Assembly: GCF_019511445.1 (NCBI RefSeq)
Contig: NZ_JAEUAN010000007.1
Coordinates: 1-64,000 of the forward strand
Reading direction: 5' to 3'
Length of the DNA: 64,000 nucleotides
Source of the DNA: Aliirhizobium wenxiniae
GTDB taxonomy: Bacteria > Pseudomonadota > Alphaproteobacteria > Rhizobiales > Rhizobiaceae
Below are positions 18,706 through 27,332 of this stretch, piece after piece. The first letter of the stretch is position 1; each line of letters begins with the position of its first letter. Position numbers and translations under genes: made by a program. The notes below the pieces were generated by a model. It did not search any database. It was given only the letters and a program-made list of their open reading frames with translations, and was not told where the DNA came from.

Positions 18706-19773
18706 ATGAGACTGAAATCTCTCCTCATCGCCCTTTCCCTGTGCACGGCAGCAACCGCTGCCATTGCCGCCGAACCGGTCGGCGTTCGCAAGATCAGTGT
18801 CGTCACCCAGGATTATCCGCGACCGCTTGCGGTCACCGTCTGGTACCCGTCGAAAGGTGACGGACAGGTGGACAAGCCGAATTACGACAGGATTTTCGAT
18901 ACGGGTTCCGCCGCCGCAAATGCGACGATCCGCGAAGGCCGCTTTCCGCTCGTGCTTTTGTCGCATGGCTCAGGTTCGCGCGCCGAAGGCATGGGCTGGA
19001 TCGCCACCGAATTGGCCAAGGCCGGCTATATCGTCGCCGGACCTAACCATCCCGGCACGACAAGCGGCGATTCCACGCCGGCTGCCACGCCGAAGATCTG
19101 GGAACGCGCTCAGGATATTTCGGTTCTGATCGGCGCGCTGACGACAGATGCCCGCTGGCAGGCTTCCATAGATCAGAAGCGCATCGGCATTCTCGGATTT
19201 TCGCTCGGCGGCTCGACGGCGATGGAACTGGCCGGAGCCAGAGGCGATCTTTCCGCCTACACCCGTTACTGCGACGAAAACCCCGGCATGATGGATTGCA
19301 CGTGGTTTGCCGACGGTCGCGGCTATGCCGGCGGCGAGCAGGTGGAAGTTGCGCCTCTCAAGCTTGCCGAGATCGACAAGGCACGTTTCGAACAGCAGAA
19401 CCGCGATGCGCGGATCACTTCCGTTATTGCAGTCGATCCCGGCCTTGCCACCACGTTCCAGAAGAAAAGTCTTGGAGGCATCGACGTGCCGGTGACGCTG
19501 ATCAATCTCGGCAACCCTGGCCAGGTACCGATGGCCGTACTTTCCGACCAGCTGGCAAAGGATATTCCCGGCGCGTCTTATCTTCAGGTAGCGGATGCCG
19601 ATCACTTCAGCTTCCTGCCGGTCTGCAGGCCGGGCGCGGCGGACTTCCTCAAGTCGGTCGGCGAAAACGACCCGATCTGCGAAGAAACAAAGCGCCCACG
19701 CGCCGACATCCATACCGAACTTAGCCGGCTCATCATCGAGGCTTTCGGCAAGACGCTGCAGGCCGGCAATTGA
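18706..19773 (+). CDS. Secreted alpha/beta hydrolase (dienelactone hydrolase/PAF-acetylhydrolase-like)
   Basis: Protein of 355 residues with a signal peptide (about 1-22, cleaved near AIAAEP), so periplasmic. The oxyanion segment LLSHGSGSRAEGMGW, the nucleophile elbow GFSLGG (Ser about 167) and the C-terminal His in DADHFSF indicate an active serine hydrolase. A central insertion contains four cysteines (YCDENPGMMDCTWF and later CRPG, PICEE), probably forming disulfides. SD GAGG precedes the ATG. It stands alone and ends at a bidirectional terminator. Confidence 0.83.
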   Translation: MRLKSLLIALSLCTAATAAIAAEPVGVRKISVVTQDYPRPLAVTVWYPSKGDGQVDKPNYDRIFDTGSAAANATIREGRFPLVLLSHGSGSRAEGMGWIATELAKAGYIVAGPNHPGTTSGDSTPAATPKIWERAQDISVLIGALTTDARWQASIDQKRIGILGFSLGGSTAMELAGARGDLSAYTRYCDENPGMMDCTWFADGRGYAGGEQVEVAPLKLAEIDKARFEQQNRDARITSVIAVDPGLATTFQKKSLGGIDVPVTLINLGNPGQVPMAVLSDQLAKDIPGASYLQVADADHFSFLPVCRPGAADFLKSVGENDPICEETKRPRADIHTELSRLIIEAFGKTLQAGN

Positions 19774-19779
19774 GGAAGC

Positions 19780-19810
19780 GAAGGAAGGCCGGGATCACCG
19801 GCCTTCCTTC
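19780..19810. terminator. Bidirectional terminator
   Basis: A 13-bp perfect stem GAAGGAAGGCCGG (19780-19792) with CCGGCCTTCCTTC (19798-19810), five-base loop, between the convergent hydrolase and GNAT genes. Confidence 0.75.
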
Positions 19811-20330
19811 ATCCGATCCGCTTGTAAAAAATCGTCGTGTCGCAAAAGCCGCCCTGCGGCCACAGCGCATAATCGGGAATGACGCCGACTCGCTGCCAGC
19901 CGAAGCGTGGATAGATTTGTTCCGCCTCGCTGCCGGTCGCCGTGTCGAGAACCAGAAGCGTGCGGCCGCGGCGGGCGGCCTCTTCCTCCACCGCAGCCAT
20001 CAGCCTGCGCGACAGGCCAAGCCCGCGGCCGGAGCGATGCACGAGCAGTTTCATCAGGTCGCCGCGATGCGGCTGGTTGGGCTTGGAGGCGAGCCCGATC
20101 TGAACCGTGCCGATCACCCGTCCGTCTATTTCAGCCACGCCGAGGATAATGCCGTCCTTCTCCACCTCTTTGGCGATATCACTCCAATAGGCCTCACCAT
20201 CCTGCGGCTGAAACGGCAGCATGAAGCCCAACGAGGCGCCGCCATTAATGCAGTCGGAGAGCACTTCGCAGAGGTCCGGAATGGCGGCGCGCGCGCCTGT
20301 CGCATCGAGGATGCGGATCGTGGCAGTCAT
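19809..20330 (-). CDS. GNAT family N-acetyltransferase
   Basis: Protein of 173 residues from the ATG at 20330. It has the GNAT core: strands ending VIGTVQIGL and the acetyl-CoA loop LLVHRSGRGLGLSRRLMAAV (R-x-x-G-x-G/A), then LLVLDTATGSEAEQIYPRFG. The acceptor is unknown. The start lies 20 bases before the end of the XRE-cupin gene stop, so the two form one minus-strand unit, with the GNAT second. Confidence 0.88.
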   Translation of the reverse strand: MTATIRILDATGARAAIPDLCEVLSDCINGGASLGFMLPFQPQDGEAYWSDIAKEVEKDGIILGVAEIDGRVIGTVQIGLASKPNQPHRGDLMKLLVHRSGRGLGLSRRLMAAVEEEAARRGRTLLVLDTATGSEAEQIYPRFGWQRVGVIPDYALWPQGGFCDTTIFYKRIG

Positions 20331-20349
20331 TGATGTTCCCTTTGTTCTC

Positions 20350-20925
20350 TCAGCGTCCACGGTTGAGGATCACCGCGTAACGGGCAGGCTTGTCGGATGG
20401 GTTGTAGAAATCGAAGGCGTCGCCGATATCCATGAACAGGCAGTCGCCCGGCTGCAGCCGATGGGTGGCGTCTGCCAGCACCATGTCGAGCATGCCTTCG
20501 AACAGCCAGACATGCTGGGTCATGACCCGGCTTTCCTCCCGCGGCGGAAAACTGACCCTGGCACCGGCCGGAAACTCGATCTCGACGATATCGACCGGGC
20601 TTGGCATGCCCGGCGGCGAAACCGAGCGGCGCAGATAGCCCGTCGTCGGATCACGCCACAGCCGCTGCTGCCCGCGTCTCGACAGGGGCGAAGATGAGGG
20701 TTCTTCCGGTGCGAAGAAAGCCGAAAGCGTTAGGCCCAGCCCCTCACAGAGCCGCGCCAGAAGAGCCGCGGTCGGGCTTGCCTCGGCGCGCTCGATACGG
20801 GAGATCATCGCACGGCTGACACCGGAGCGATCCGCCAATTGATCGAGCGTCAGCCCTGAGCCGGTGCGCAGGCTTTTCAGCCGTTCGCCGATTGCGATTT
20901 CCAGTTCACTATCCGAATTTTCCAT
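20350..20925 (-). CDS. XRE family regulator with cupin sensor domain
   Basis: DNA-binding protein of 191 residues: helix-turn-helix at about 10-66 (LTLDQLADRSGVSRAMISRI) and a C-terminal cupin (about 110-185) containing GARVSFPPRE and the HRLQPGDCLFMDIGDAFDFY strand pair. Such regulators usually control an adjacent transporter or catabolic gene in response to a small molecule. Here the divergent MFS gene (21082) and the downstream acetyltransferase are the obvious targets. An inverted repeat sits five bases upstream of the start. Confidence 0.9.
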   Translation of the reverse strand: MENSDSELEIAIGERLKSLRTGSGLTLDQLADRSGVSRAMISRIERAEASPTAALLARLCEGLGLTLSAFFAPEEPSSSPLSRRGQQRLWRDPTTGYLRRSVSPPGMPSPVDIVEIEFPAGARVSFPPREESRVMTQHVWLFEGMLDMVLADATHRLQPGDCLFMDIGDAFDFYNPSDKPARYAVILNRGR

Positions 20926-20929
20926 TATC

Positions 20930-20946
20930 AGAGAATTTCACTCTCT
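20930..20946. promoter_or_regulatory. Candidate operator of the XRE-cupin regulator
   Basis: AGAGA-N7-TCTCT inverted repeat immediately upstream of the regulator start, in the divergent region shared with an MFS gene. Assignment rests on position and symmetry only. Confidence 0.35.
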
Positions 20947-21081
20947 TATCGTGGAGTCAATGATTTTGATGATCCGTCGGAAAATTCGCCGCGGTGGCGT
21001 TTGTACGATAGCGAAACCACTGCGCGATAGGATAAGCAGACAAAACAGGTGGCTTAAAGCAGCGGCTTTTGGAGAATTTGC

Positions 21082-22353
21082 ATGACGGCTCAGGCGCAGG
21101 TCAGAGTTTCGCCCCTCTCCATCGCGAGCATCATCCTCTCGATGACGATCGCCGCCATCGGCAGCGGCATCATGGCCACTTACGTCCCCTTCGTGCTGAC
21201 CCAGAGCGGCGAGACATGGGCGGCGCGTCTTGCCGTGCCCGCACTTGCCTTCGGCGGCCTGCTCGGCTGCGTGCTTGCCGGACCGCTGATCCGGCGCGTC
21301 GGCCATGCGCGACTTTTCGCCTGCTCGATGGCAATGGTCATCATCGGCGCGGTTCTGGTCGCCGCCGATCTGCCGGCCGCATGGTGGATTCTCGCACGGG
21401 CGATCTATGGCGCGGCTTCCAACGTCAATTTCATCATCGCCCAGAGCTGGCTCAACCACGCCGCATCCAACGAATGGCGCGGAAGGGCGATGTCCTTCTT
21501 CTACATGGCTTTCGTGCTTGCGCTCGGCGGCGGCGCATGGCTGTTCGGACAGGTGCCGGCCGACAGCAATCTTGCGCCGCTCATCGTCGTCTTCGTCACC
21601 GCGCTCTCCATCCTGCCGATCGGGCTGACCCGCCTGCCCAACCCGCCGGCACCGGCGAGCGTCAGCGTCAATGTCAGGATGGCGTGGAAGATCTCGCCGG
21701 TCGGTCTCGTCGGCGTGCTCGCCTCGGGTGGGCTTTCGATGGTCGTGCAGGGATTTACTCCGATCTATGCGACGCTCAATGGCGTGACGCAGGGCGAGGT
21801 GGCGCTGTTGATGCTGGTCATGCAGACGGGACTTCTGTTCGTGCAATATCCTCTCGGCATCATTTCCGACCGGCTCGACCGCCGCGTCGTGCTGCTCTTC
21901 ACCTGCGGGTTGATCGTGGTTGCGGGTTTTGCGGCGCTTATGGTGTCGTTCACCACGTTCGTGCTCCTGATGATCGTCTTCCTCGTTTTCGGCGGGGCTG
22001 TCGAAACCGTCTATTCGGTCGCCAATGCACATGCCAATGACCGCGCCGATCCGGGCGATTTCGTGCCCTTGTCCTCCACCCTTCTCGTTGCATGGTCGAC
22101 GGCGGCGACGATCGTGCCGCTCTCAATCACCTTCCTCGCGCCGATGCTTGGCCAGCAGACTTTTATCTACGCGATCATACTCGTGGCGACGGCTTATGGC
22201 ATCTATATCGTCTTCCGATTGAAGGAGCGCGGACCAGCGCCGGAAGACGAGCGCGAGACCCATGAAGTGCGTAGCGCGCAGATGCCGAATGCGGCAATCA
22301 TGACGGAACCGGGGGCTGCAGAGGCGCAGGCGGAAGCAAAAGCTCAGACTTAA
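21082..22353 (+). CDS. MFS transporter
   Basis: Permease of 423 residues with about 12 transmembrane helices; second-half loop YPLGIISDRLDRRVVLL is a typical MFS motif. The C-terminal 45 residues are a cytoplasmic charged and alanine-rich tail. SD GGAG is seven bases before the ATG. It is divergent from the XRE-cupin regulator with 156 bases between them. It resembles YcaD-like members of the superfamily in size and layout; substrate unknown. Confidence 0.87.
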   Translation: MTAQAQVRVSPLSIASIILSMTIAAIGSGIMATYVPFVLTQSGETWAARLAVPALAFGGLLGCVLAGPLIRRVGHARLFACSMAMVIIGAVLVAADLPAAWWILARAIYGAASNVNFIIAQSWLNHAASNEWRGRAMSFFYMAFVLALGGGAWLFGQVPADSNLAPLIVVFVTALSILPIGLTRLPNPPAPASVSVNVRMAWKISPVGLVGVLASGGLSMVVQGFTPIYATLNGVTQGEVALLMLVMQTGLLFVQYPLGIISDRLDRRVVLLFTCGLIVVAGFAALMVSFTTFVLLMIVFLVFGGAVETVYSVANAHANDRADPGDFVPLSSTLLVAWSTAATIVPLSITFLAPMLGQQTFIYAIILVATAYGIYIVFRLKERGPAPEDERETHEVRSAQMPNAAIMTEPGAAEAQAEAKAQT

Positions 22354-22425
22354 GAGCCTTTATCGTCAACAAAGCCTTATCTTTCCACTTTGCGGCGAGC
22401 CGGGCCGCTGATATATGCGCGAACC

Positions 22426-24246
22426 ATGAGCACCGATCGCACGCCCCTCGACCATATCCGCAATTTCTCCATCGTCGCACATATCGACCATGGCAAGTCG
22501 ACACTCGCCGACCGTCTGATCCAGACGACAGGCGGCCTTGCCGAGCGCGAGATGTCGGAACAGGTTCTCGACTCGATGGATATCGAGCGCGAGCGCGGCA
22601 TCACCATCAAGGCCCAGACGGTGCGCCTGCACTACAAGGCGAACAATGGCGAGACCTATGTCCTGAACCTCATCGACACGCCCGGCCACGTGGACTTTGC
22701 CTATGAAGTCTCGCGCTCGCTTTCGGCCTGCGAAGGTTCGCTTCTGGTTGTCGATGCTAGCCAAGGCGTGGAAGCCCAGACGCTCGCCAATGTCTATCAG
22801 GCGATCGACAATAACCACGAACTGGTCACGGTTTTGAACAAGGTCGATCTGCCGGCGGCAGAACCCGACCGGATCAAGGAACAGATCGAGGAAGTGATCG
22901 GCATCGATGCGAGCCAGGCCGTGCTGATTTCGGCCAAGACCGGCCTCGGCATTCCCGATGTTCTCGAAGCCATCGTCCACCAGCTGCCGCCGCCGAAGAG
23001 CGAAGTCGGCGAAAAGGGCCCGCTGAAGGCCCTCTTGGTCGATAGCTGGTACGACACCTATCTCGGCGTCATGGTTCTCGTGCGCATTCTCGATGGCGTG
23101 CTTTCCAAGGGCATGACCATCCGCATGATGGGCACCGATGCGAAATACCAGGTCGAACGCGTCGGCGTGCTGACCCCGAAAATGCTGACGGTGGATTCGC
23201 TCGGTCCGGGCGAGATCGGTTTCATCACTGCCTCGATCAAAGAAGTGGCGGATACCCGCGTCGGCGATACGATTACCGAAGACAAGAAGCCGACGGCCAA
23301 GGCGCTGCCGGGCTTCAAGCCGGCCCAGCCTGTCGTTTTCTGCGGTCTCTTCCCGGTCGATGCCGCCGATTTCGAAGATCTGCGCGCGGCGATGGGCAAG
23401 CTTCGCCTCAACGATGCGTCCTTCTCGTTTGAAATGGAATCGTCTGCCGCTCTCGGCTTCGGTTTCCGCTGCGGCTTCCTCGGCTTGCTGCATCTCGAAA
23501 TCATCCAGGAGCGCCTGGAACGCGAATTCGACCTCGACCTGATCGCAACGGCCCCTTCGGTCGTCTATCAGCTGACGATGACCGACGGTTCGGAACGCGA
23601 GCTGCATAACCCGGCCGACATGCCGGACGTCGTCAAGATCGCCGAAATCCGCGAGCCGTGGATCAAGGCAACGATCCTGACGCCGGATGACTATCTCGGC
23701 GGCATCCTCAAGCTCTGCCAGGATCGTCGCGGCATCCAGACCGAACTTACCTATGTCGGCAAGCGCGCCATGCTCTCTTACGAGCTGCCGCTCAACGAAG
23801 TGGTGTTCGACTTCTACGACCGCCTGAAGTCGATCTCGAAGGGCTATGCCTCGTTCGACTACCATCTCGATACCTATCGCGAGGGCAACCTCGTAAAGAT
23901 GTCGATCATGGTCAATGGCGAGCCCGTGGACGCGCTCTCGATGCTGGTTCACCGCTCGGCCGCCGAAAAGCGTGGCCGCGACATGGTGGAAAAGCTGAAG
24001 GACCTGATCCCGCGGCACATGTTCAAGATCCCGATCCAGGCCGCAATCGGCGGCAACGTGATCGCCCGCGAAACGATCTCGGCGATGCGCAAGGACGTGA
24101 CCGCCAAGTGTTACGGCGGCGACGCCACGCGCAAGCGCAAACTTCTGGAAAAGCAGAAGGAAGGCAAGAAGCGCATGCGCCAGTTCGGCAAGGTCGACAT
24201 CCCGCAGGAAGCGTTTATCGCCGCCCTGAAGATGAAGGACGATTGA
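22426..24246 (+). CDS. lepA: Elongation factor 4 (LepA)
   Basis: Ribosome-associated GTPase of 606 residues, the usual length. G motifs: AHIDHGKST (G1), DTPGHVDF (G3) and NKVDLP (G4), then EF-G-like domains and the LepA-specific C-terminal domain ending [18 protein letters not shown]. The ATG at 22426 gives the conserved [19 protein letters not shown]; the longer ORF adds 12 residues. It acts on stalled or mis-translocated ribosomes and in initiation-stage quality control. Single-gene unit with its own terminator. Confidence 0.98.
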   Translation: MSTDRTPLDHIRNFSIVAHIDHGKSTLADRLIQTTGGLAEREMSEQVLDSMDIERERGITIKAQTVRLHYKANNGETYVLNLIDTPGHVDFAYEVSRSLSACEGSLLVVDASQGVEAQTLANVYQAIDNNHELVTVLNKVDLPAAEPDRIKEQIEEVIGIDASQAVLISAKTGLGIPDVLEAIVHQLPPPKSEVGEKGPLKALLVDSWYDTYLGVMVLVRILDGVLSKGMTIRMMGTDAKYQVERVGVLTPKMLTVDSLGPGEIGFITASIKEVADTRVGDTITEDKKPTAKALPGFKPAQPVVFCGLFPVDAADFEDLRAAMGKLRLNDASFSFEMESSAALGFGFRCGFLGLLHLEIIQERLEREFDLDLIATAPSVVYQLTMTDGSERELHNPADMPDVVKIAEIREPWIKATILTPDDYLGGILKLCQDRRGIQTELTYVGKRAMLSYELPLNEVVFDFYDRLKSISKGYASFDYHLDTYREGNLVKMSIMVNGEPVDALSMLVHRSAAEKRGRDMVEKLKDLIPRHMFKIPIQAAIGGNVIARETISAMRKDVTAKCYGGDATRKRKLLEKQKEGKKRMRQFGKVDIPQEAFIAALKMKDD

Positions 24247-24262
24247 TCACATCTCGACTTTC

Positions 24263-24294
24263 AAAAAACGCCGCCCCCGAGGGCGGCGTTTTTT
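24263..24294 (+). terminator. Terminator after lepA
   Basis: A 14-bp perfect stem AAAAAACGCCGCCC/GGGCGGCGTTTTTT with CCGA loop. Symmetric A and T runs let it work for the opposing gene as well. Confidence 0.92.
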
Positions 24295-24312
24295 ATTGGA
24301 AGCACGGCATCT

Positions 24313-24876
24313 TCACTCAGCTGCCGCCCTGATTGCTGCCCGCGCGCGCGCCTTGCGTGCAATGCTTTCGGCGAAAAGCGGGGTTTCGCGGTGGTTATGG
24401 TCGCCGCCTGCGGCCTGGCGGGCGGCAGCGGCTTCATCGAATGTCTGGCCGTGCCTGGCGATGAAGTCCATGAACACATCCGTCGGATGGCAGGTGACGC
24501 GGTTGGTGTAGCGGGTGCGGTTGCCGTCGATCGCTTCGGCGATCAGCTCCCAGATGACGTTGACCTGGGTGCGTTCGCCTGTTGGCGTAAACACGTCCGA
24601 GATCGAATTCATCCGGCAATAGGAGGGCGTTGCTTCATCGGCGACGTAATGCTGCACGACCAGGCCCGTGCCGATCATCTCGACATTGATCGACATGCGG
24701 CGCCCGTCATCGGTGAAGGTCGCTCCGGCAGCAATATGGTCGGGCGGGCAGCAGCGCTGGTATTCGGCTTCGGGAAGATTGAACAGCCAGTCGGCGATGT
24801 CGATCTGGTCGAGAGGCACATCGATCTCGTGGGAATAGGCGGACCGGGAAAGGAGCTTGTCGGTCAGAACTTTCAT
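24313..24876 (-). CDS. Conserved hypothetical protein
   Basis: Cytoplasmic protein of 187 residues; the ATG at 24876 (MKVLTDKLLSRSAYSHEIDV) is preferred because GAGGA lies seven bases upstream. The sequence has alternating strands in its middle part (MSINVEMIGTGLVVQHYVAD) and ends in an alanine/arginine-rich helix. It could be a START/SRPBCC-like domain, but I cannot confirm that. It converges on lepA and shares its bidirectional terminator. Confidence 0.65.
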   Translation of the reverse strand: MKVLTDKLLSRSAYSHEIDVPLDQIDIADWLFNLPEAEYQRCCPPDHIAAGATFTDDGRRMSINVEMIGTGLVVQHYVADEATPSYCRMNSISDVFTPTGERTQVNVIWELIAEAIDGNRTRYTNRVTCHPTDVFMDFIARHGQTFDEAAAARQAAGGDHNHRETPLFAESIARKARARAAIRAAAE

Positions 24877-25224
24877 TGTCATATCCTCTGATCTGGTTTC
24901 CGCCGGCTCCGAGATCCGCTCCTGCGCGTTGCAGCAAACGGGAGGGGGCCGATGGCGAAAGTTTTCATACGAGAGAAACGCGTTGTTCCGCTCGGATCAA
25001 AGGCTCTCATCCGGCCATCTGAAGCTCAATCATACATGGGGTTTTCGACACTATCCGTGTGTTTAATGCACCGCTTCTCCGGTATGCCATCCCATTACAC
25101 AGGCCCTGTTTCCTGCGCGAAATTGCCGCTGTTCCGGCCGATCGCTTCGGCAAGCTTTCCTCCTTGCCCGCCACTCCTCGACTGGCTACGACTGGGTGAT
25201 AGGATATATTTCAGGACATAAGCC
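24877..25224. other. Intergenic region, no gene supported
   Basis: About 350 bases between the hypothetical gene and the FAD oxidoreductase. A 89-codon plus-strand frame (24952-25221) has an SD-like GGAGGGGG before its ATG but a composition unlike a protein and no recognisable motif. Promoters for both flanking genes are expected here; none stands out. Confidence 0.5.
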
Positions 25225-26571
25225 GTGCCGACCTTTCCCTTTTCCGAAGCCGATCCGATCCAGTTTCACGGCCCGCTGCCGGAACGCTCGGATGTGGTGA
25301 TCATTGGCGGGGGCGTGATCGGCGTCACCACGGCAATTTATCTGGCGGAAAAGGGCGTGGCGGTCACGCTTGTCGAAAAGGGGCGGATCGCGGCGGAGCA
25401 ATCATCGCGCAACTGGGGCTGGATCCGCAAGCAGGGGCGTGATGCGGACGAGTTGCCGATCGTCATCGAGGCCTGCCGGCTGTGGGAGCAACTGGCGGCG
25501 GAGTGCGGCGAGGATATCGGCCTTAGCCAAACCGGCGTCACCTACCTGGCGAATTCCGAGAAAGACATGGTCGATTTCGAGGCGTTCATGAAGATCGCCG
25601 CTCCCCACGCGATCGACACGCATCTGCTTGCCGCTGCGGAAACGGCAAAGCTCATTCCCGGCATGGCGCGCCGCTTTCAAGGGGCGATGAGGACACCGTC
25701 GGATATGCGGGCAGAACCATGGCTCGCGGTTCCGGCGCTTGCGCGGCTTGCCACCCGCAAGGGCGTGGTGATCGTGGAAAACTGCGCCGCCCGCGCACTC
25801 GACATCGCCGCCGGCAAGATCAGCGGCGTGATCACCGAATCCGGCCGCATCGAAGCCTCCACCGTTCTCGTCGCCGGCGGAGCGTGGTCCTCGCTCCTCC
25901 TGAACAAGCACGGCATTTCCATCCCGCAGCTTAGCGTCCGATCAACGGTTGCCGCGACCGAGGCCATGCCGGAGGTACATGCGGGTGCAGCGGTCGATGA
26001 AAATGTCGCCTTCCGGCGGCGGCAGGATGGCGGCTATACCCTTGCTCCGGGTGGCGGCAGCGCACTTTTTATCGGGCCGGATGCGTTTCGCCACGCGTTC
26101 AAATATCTGCCCGCCCTCATCAACAAGCCGTTCGGTATCGGTTACCTGCCCATCGCTCCGAAAGGCTTTCCCGACGGATGGACGACGGCGCGAAACTGGG
26201 ACGCGGACAGGCAGAGCCCGTTCGAGCGTATGCGTGTCCTCAACCCTGCCCCGTCGCAAAAGGGCCTGCGTTCGCTGAAACACGAATTCGAGCAACTGTT
26301 CCCGACGCTTGGCCCCGTTCGATTGAAGACGGCATGGGCAGGCATGATCGACGCCATGCCGGATGTCGTTCCGATCGTTGACCGGGCACAGTCGATCGAT
26401 GGCCTGTTCGTGGCAACGGGAATGAGCGGTCATGGCTTCGGCATCGGGCCCGGGGTCGGCCGCGTGGTTGCCGATCTCATTCAGGGCAATGCCGCCGGGC
26501 ACGACCTCACCCGCTTCCGGCTCTCGCGCTTTTCGGATGGAAGCCCGATCAAGCTCGGCCCGGCGCTTTAG
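25225..26571 (+). CDS. FAD-dependent oxidoreductase (DAO family)
   Basis: Flavoenzyme of 448 residues starting at a GTG (25225) with AGGA eight bases upstream. The N-terminal Rossmann motif DVVIIGGGVIGVTTAIYLAE and acidic end of strand 2 (VTLVEKG) bind FAD; the SRNWGWIRKQGRD segment and the C-terminal GLFVATGMSGHGFGIGPGVG are typical of D-amino-acid dehydrogenase, glycine/sarcosine oxidase and opine oxidase relatives. It probably oxidises an amine or D-amino acid. It is alone, without the small subunits seen in heteromeric opine oxidases. Confidence 0.87.
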   Translation: MPTFPFSEADPIQFHGPLPERSDVVIIGGGVIGVTTAIYLAEKGVAVTLVEKGRIAAEQSSRNWGWIRKQGRDADELPIVIEACRLWEQLAAECGEDIGLSQTGVTYLANSEKDMVDFEAFMKIAAPHAIDTHLLAAAETAKLIPGMARRFQGAMRTPSDMRAEPWLAVPALARLATRKGVVIVENCAARALDIAAGKISGVITESGRIEASTVLVAGGAWSSLLLNKHGISIPQLSVRSTVAATEAMPEVHAGAAVDENVAFRRRQDGGYTLAPGGGSALFIGPDAFRHAFKYLPALINKPFGIGYLPIAPKGFPDGWTTARNWDADRQSPFERMRVLNPAPSQKGLRSLKHEFEQLFPTLGPVRLKTAWAGMIDAMPDVVPIVDRAQSIDGLFVATGMSGHGFGIGPGVGRVVADLIQGNAAGHDLTRFRLSRFSDGSPIKLGPAL

Positions 26572-26621
26572 GCTTTGTCGGGCATCGAGAATGTCGGTGA
26601 GGCAGTGCGGGTAAAGTTAAT

Positions 26622-26796
26622 CCCCTCACTTGCGATTTCTAACACTTAGCTGCGCTAAGATGTTGAAATCGCTTTCTCTCCCACAAGGGGAGAGATGCCG
26701 GTGAGGCAACCTCGGCGCTCTACCTCTCCCCTTCTGGGAGAGGTTACACAATCAGGATCTTAGCTAAGCTAAGTCTTAGATTTTGTTGGTGAGGGG
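26622..26796. repeat. Palindromic rhizobial intergenic element (RIME/MITE-like)
   Basis: A 175-base element with inverted ends: CCCCTCAC (26622-26629) against GTGAGGGG (26789-26796), and imperfect complementarity continuing inward through ACTTAGC...GCTAAG on both sides. Inside are two hairpins, CTCTCCC/GGGAGAG (26676-26694) and ACCTCTCCC/GGGAGAGGT (26722-26744). The layout is that of short mobile palindromic elements in rhizobial intergenic DNA. It has no coding capacity. Only one copy is in the window. Confidence 0.75.
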
Positions 26797-27332
26797 GGCC
26801 AACCAAGATCACCCCAAAAAAATCACATAACTTCATCCCCACCTTCGCGCCCCATGCCTACAATACCCCCGTTCCGCTTCGGCTACACCGGTCCGCATAA
26901 CCGGCGAGGCGGGACCGGTGATCGGGTGAGCCGCCCTTATGCAGGCGGACCGTCCGGAGCTGCGCAGAAAATGGTCTGCCTCTCCTGATCGCAGGGGGCG
27001 TGCGTGTGCCGCACACAAACCGGATCGCGCCGCAAGGCATCCGATCCGCCGCAGACGGACCGGAGTTGCGCGGAAAAACACACCGAACGGGACACGCCGA
27101 GTGTCACATATAAAAATTCAATTCGAGGCACCCGACGTGTCCCGGCCGAAACGAAAAAAGCCAACCGCACCAAGGGCGGATTCCGTGCTGGAGAAGGAAC
27201 CGCGGAGAATATCGCGAAGCATCATGCAAAATACTGAAAATCAGCACATATTTATGCTTTGGACACTTGGAAGAGCCGCATAACGCTCCATATAACCGCG
27301 GTTTATTCCACCCTCATATGCTCGGTGACTTC
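26797..27332. other. Unexplained intergenic region with nested repeats
   Basis: About 535 bases before the hybrid kinase without a supported gene. It has inverted repeats ACCGGTCC/GGACCGGT (26887-26919), GTGTG-CCG-CACAC (27004-27016) and CGGGACACG/CGTGTCCCG (27088-27144), and an imperfect direct repeat (26941-26971 and 27051-27077, sharing GCAG-CGGACCG and CGGAG-TGCGC-GAAAA). Overlapping frames on both strands show no recognisable protein. It may be a degraded element, a structured RNA or a long 5' leader. Confidence 0.5.

Noticed and set aside
22366..24018. 550-codon minus-strand frame opposite lepA
   Set aside because: lepA motifs are complete on the plus strand; the opposite frame has no family pattern.
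24952..25221. 89-codon frame with an SD-like GGAGGGGG
   Set aside because: No recognisable motif and irregular composition; coding is unsupported although not excluded.
26833..27081. Overlapping short frames on both strands before the hybrid kinase
   Set aside because: No frame stands out; Arg/Cys-rich translations are typical of noncoding GC-rich DNA.
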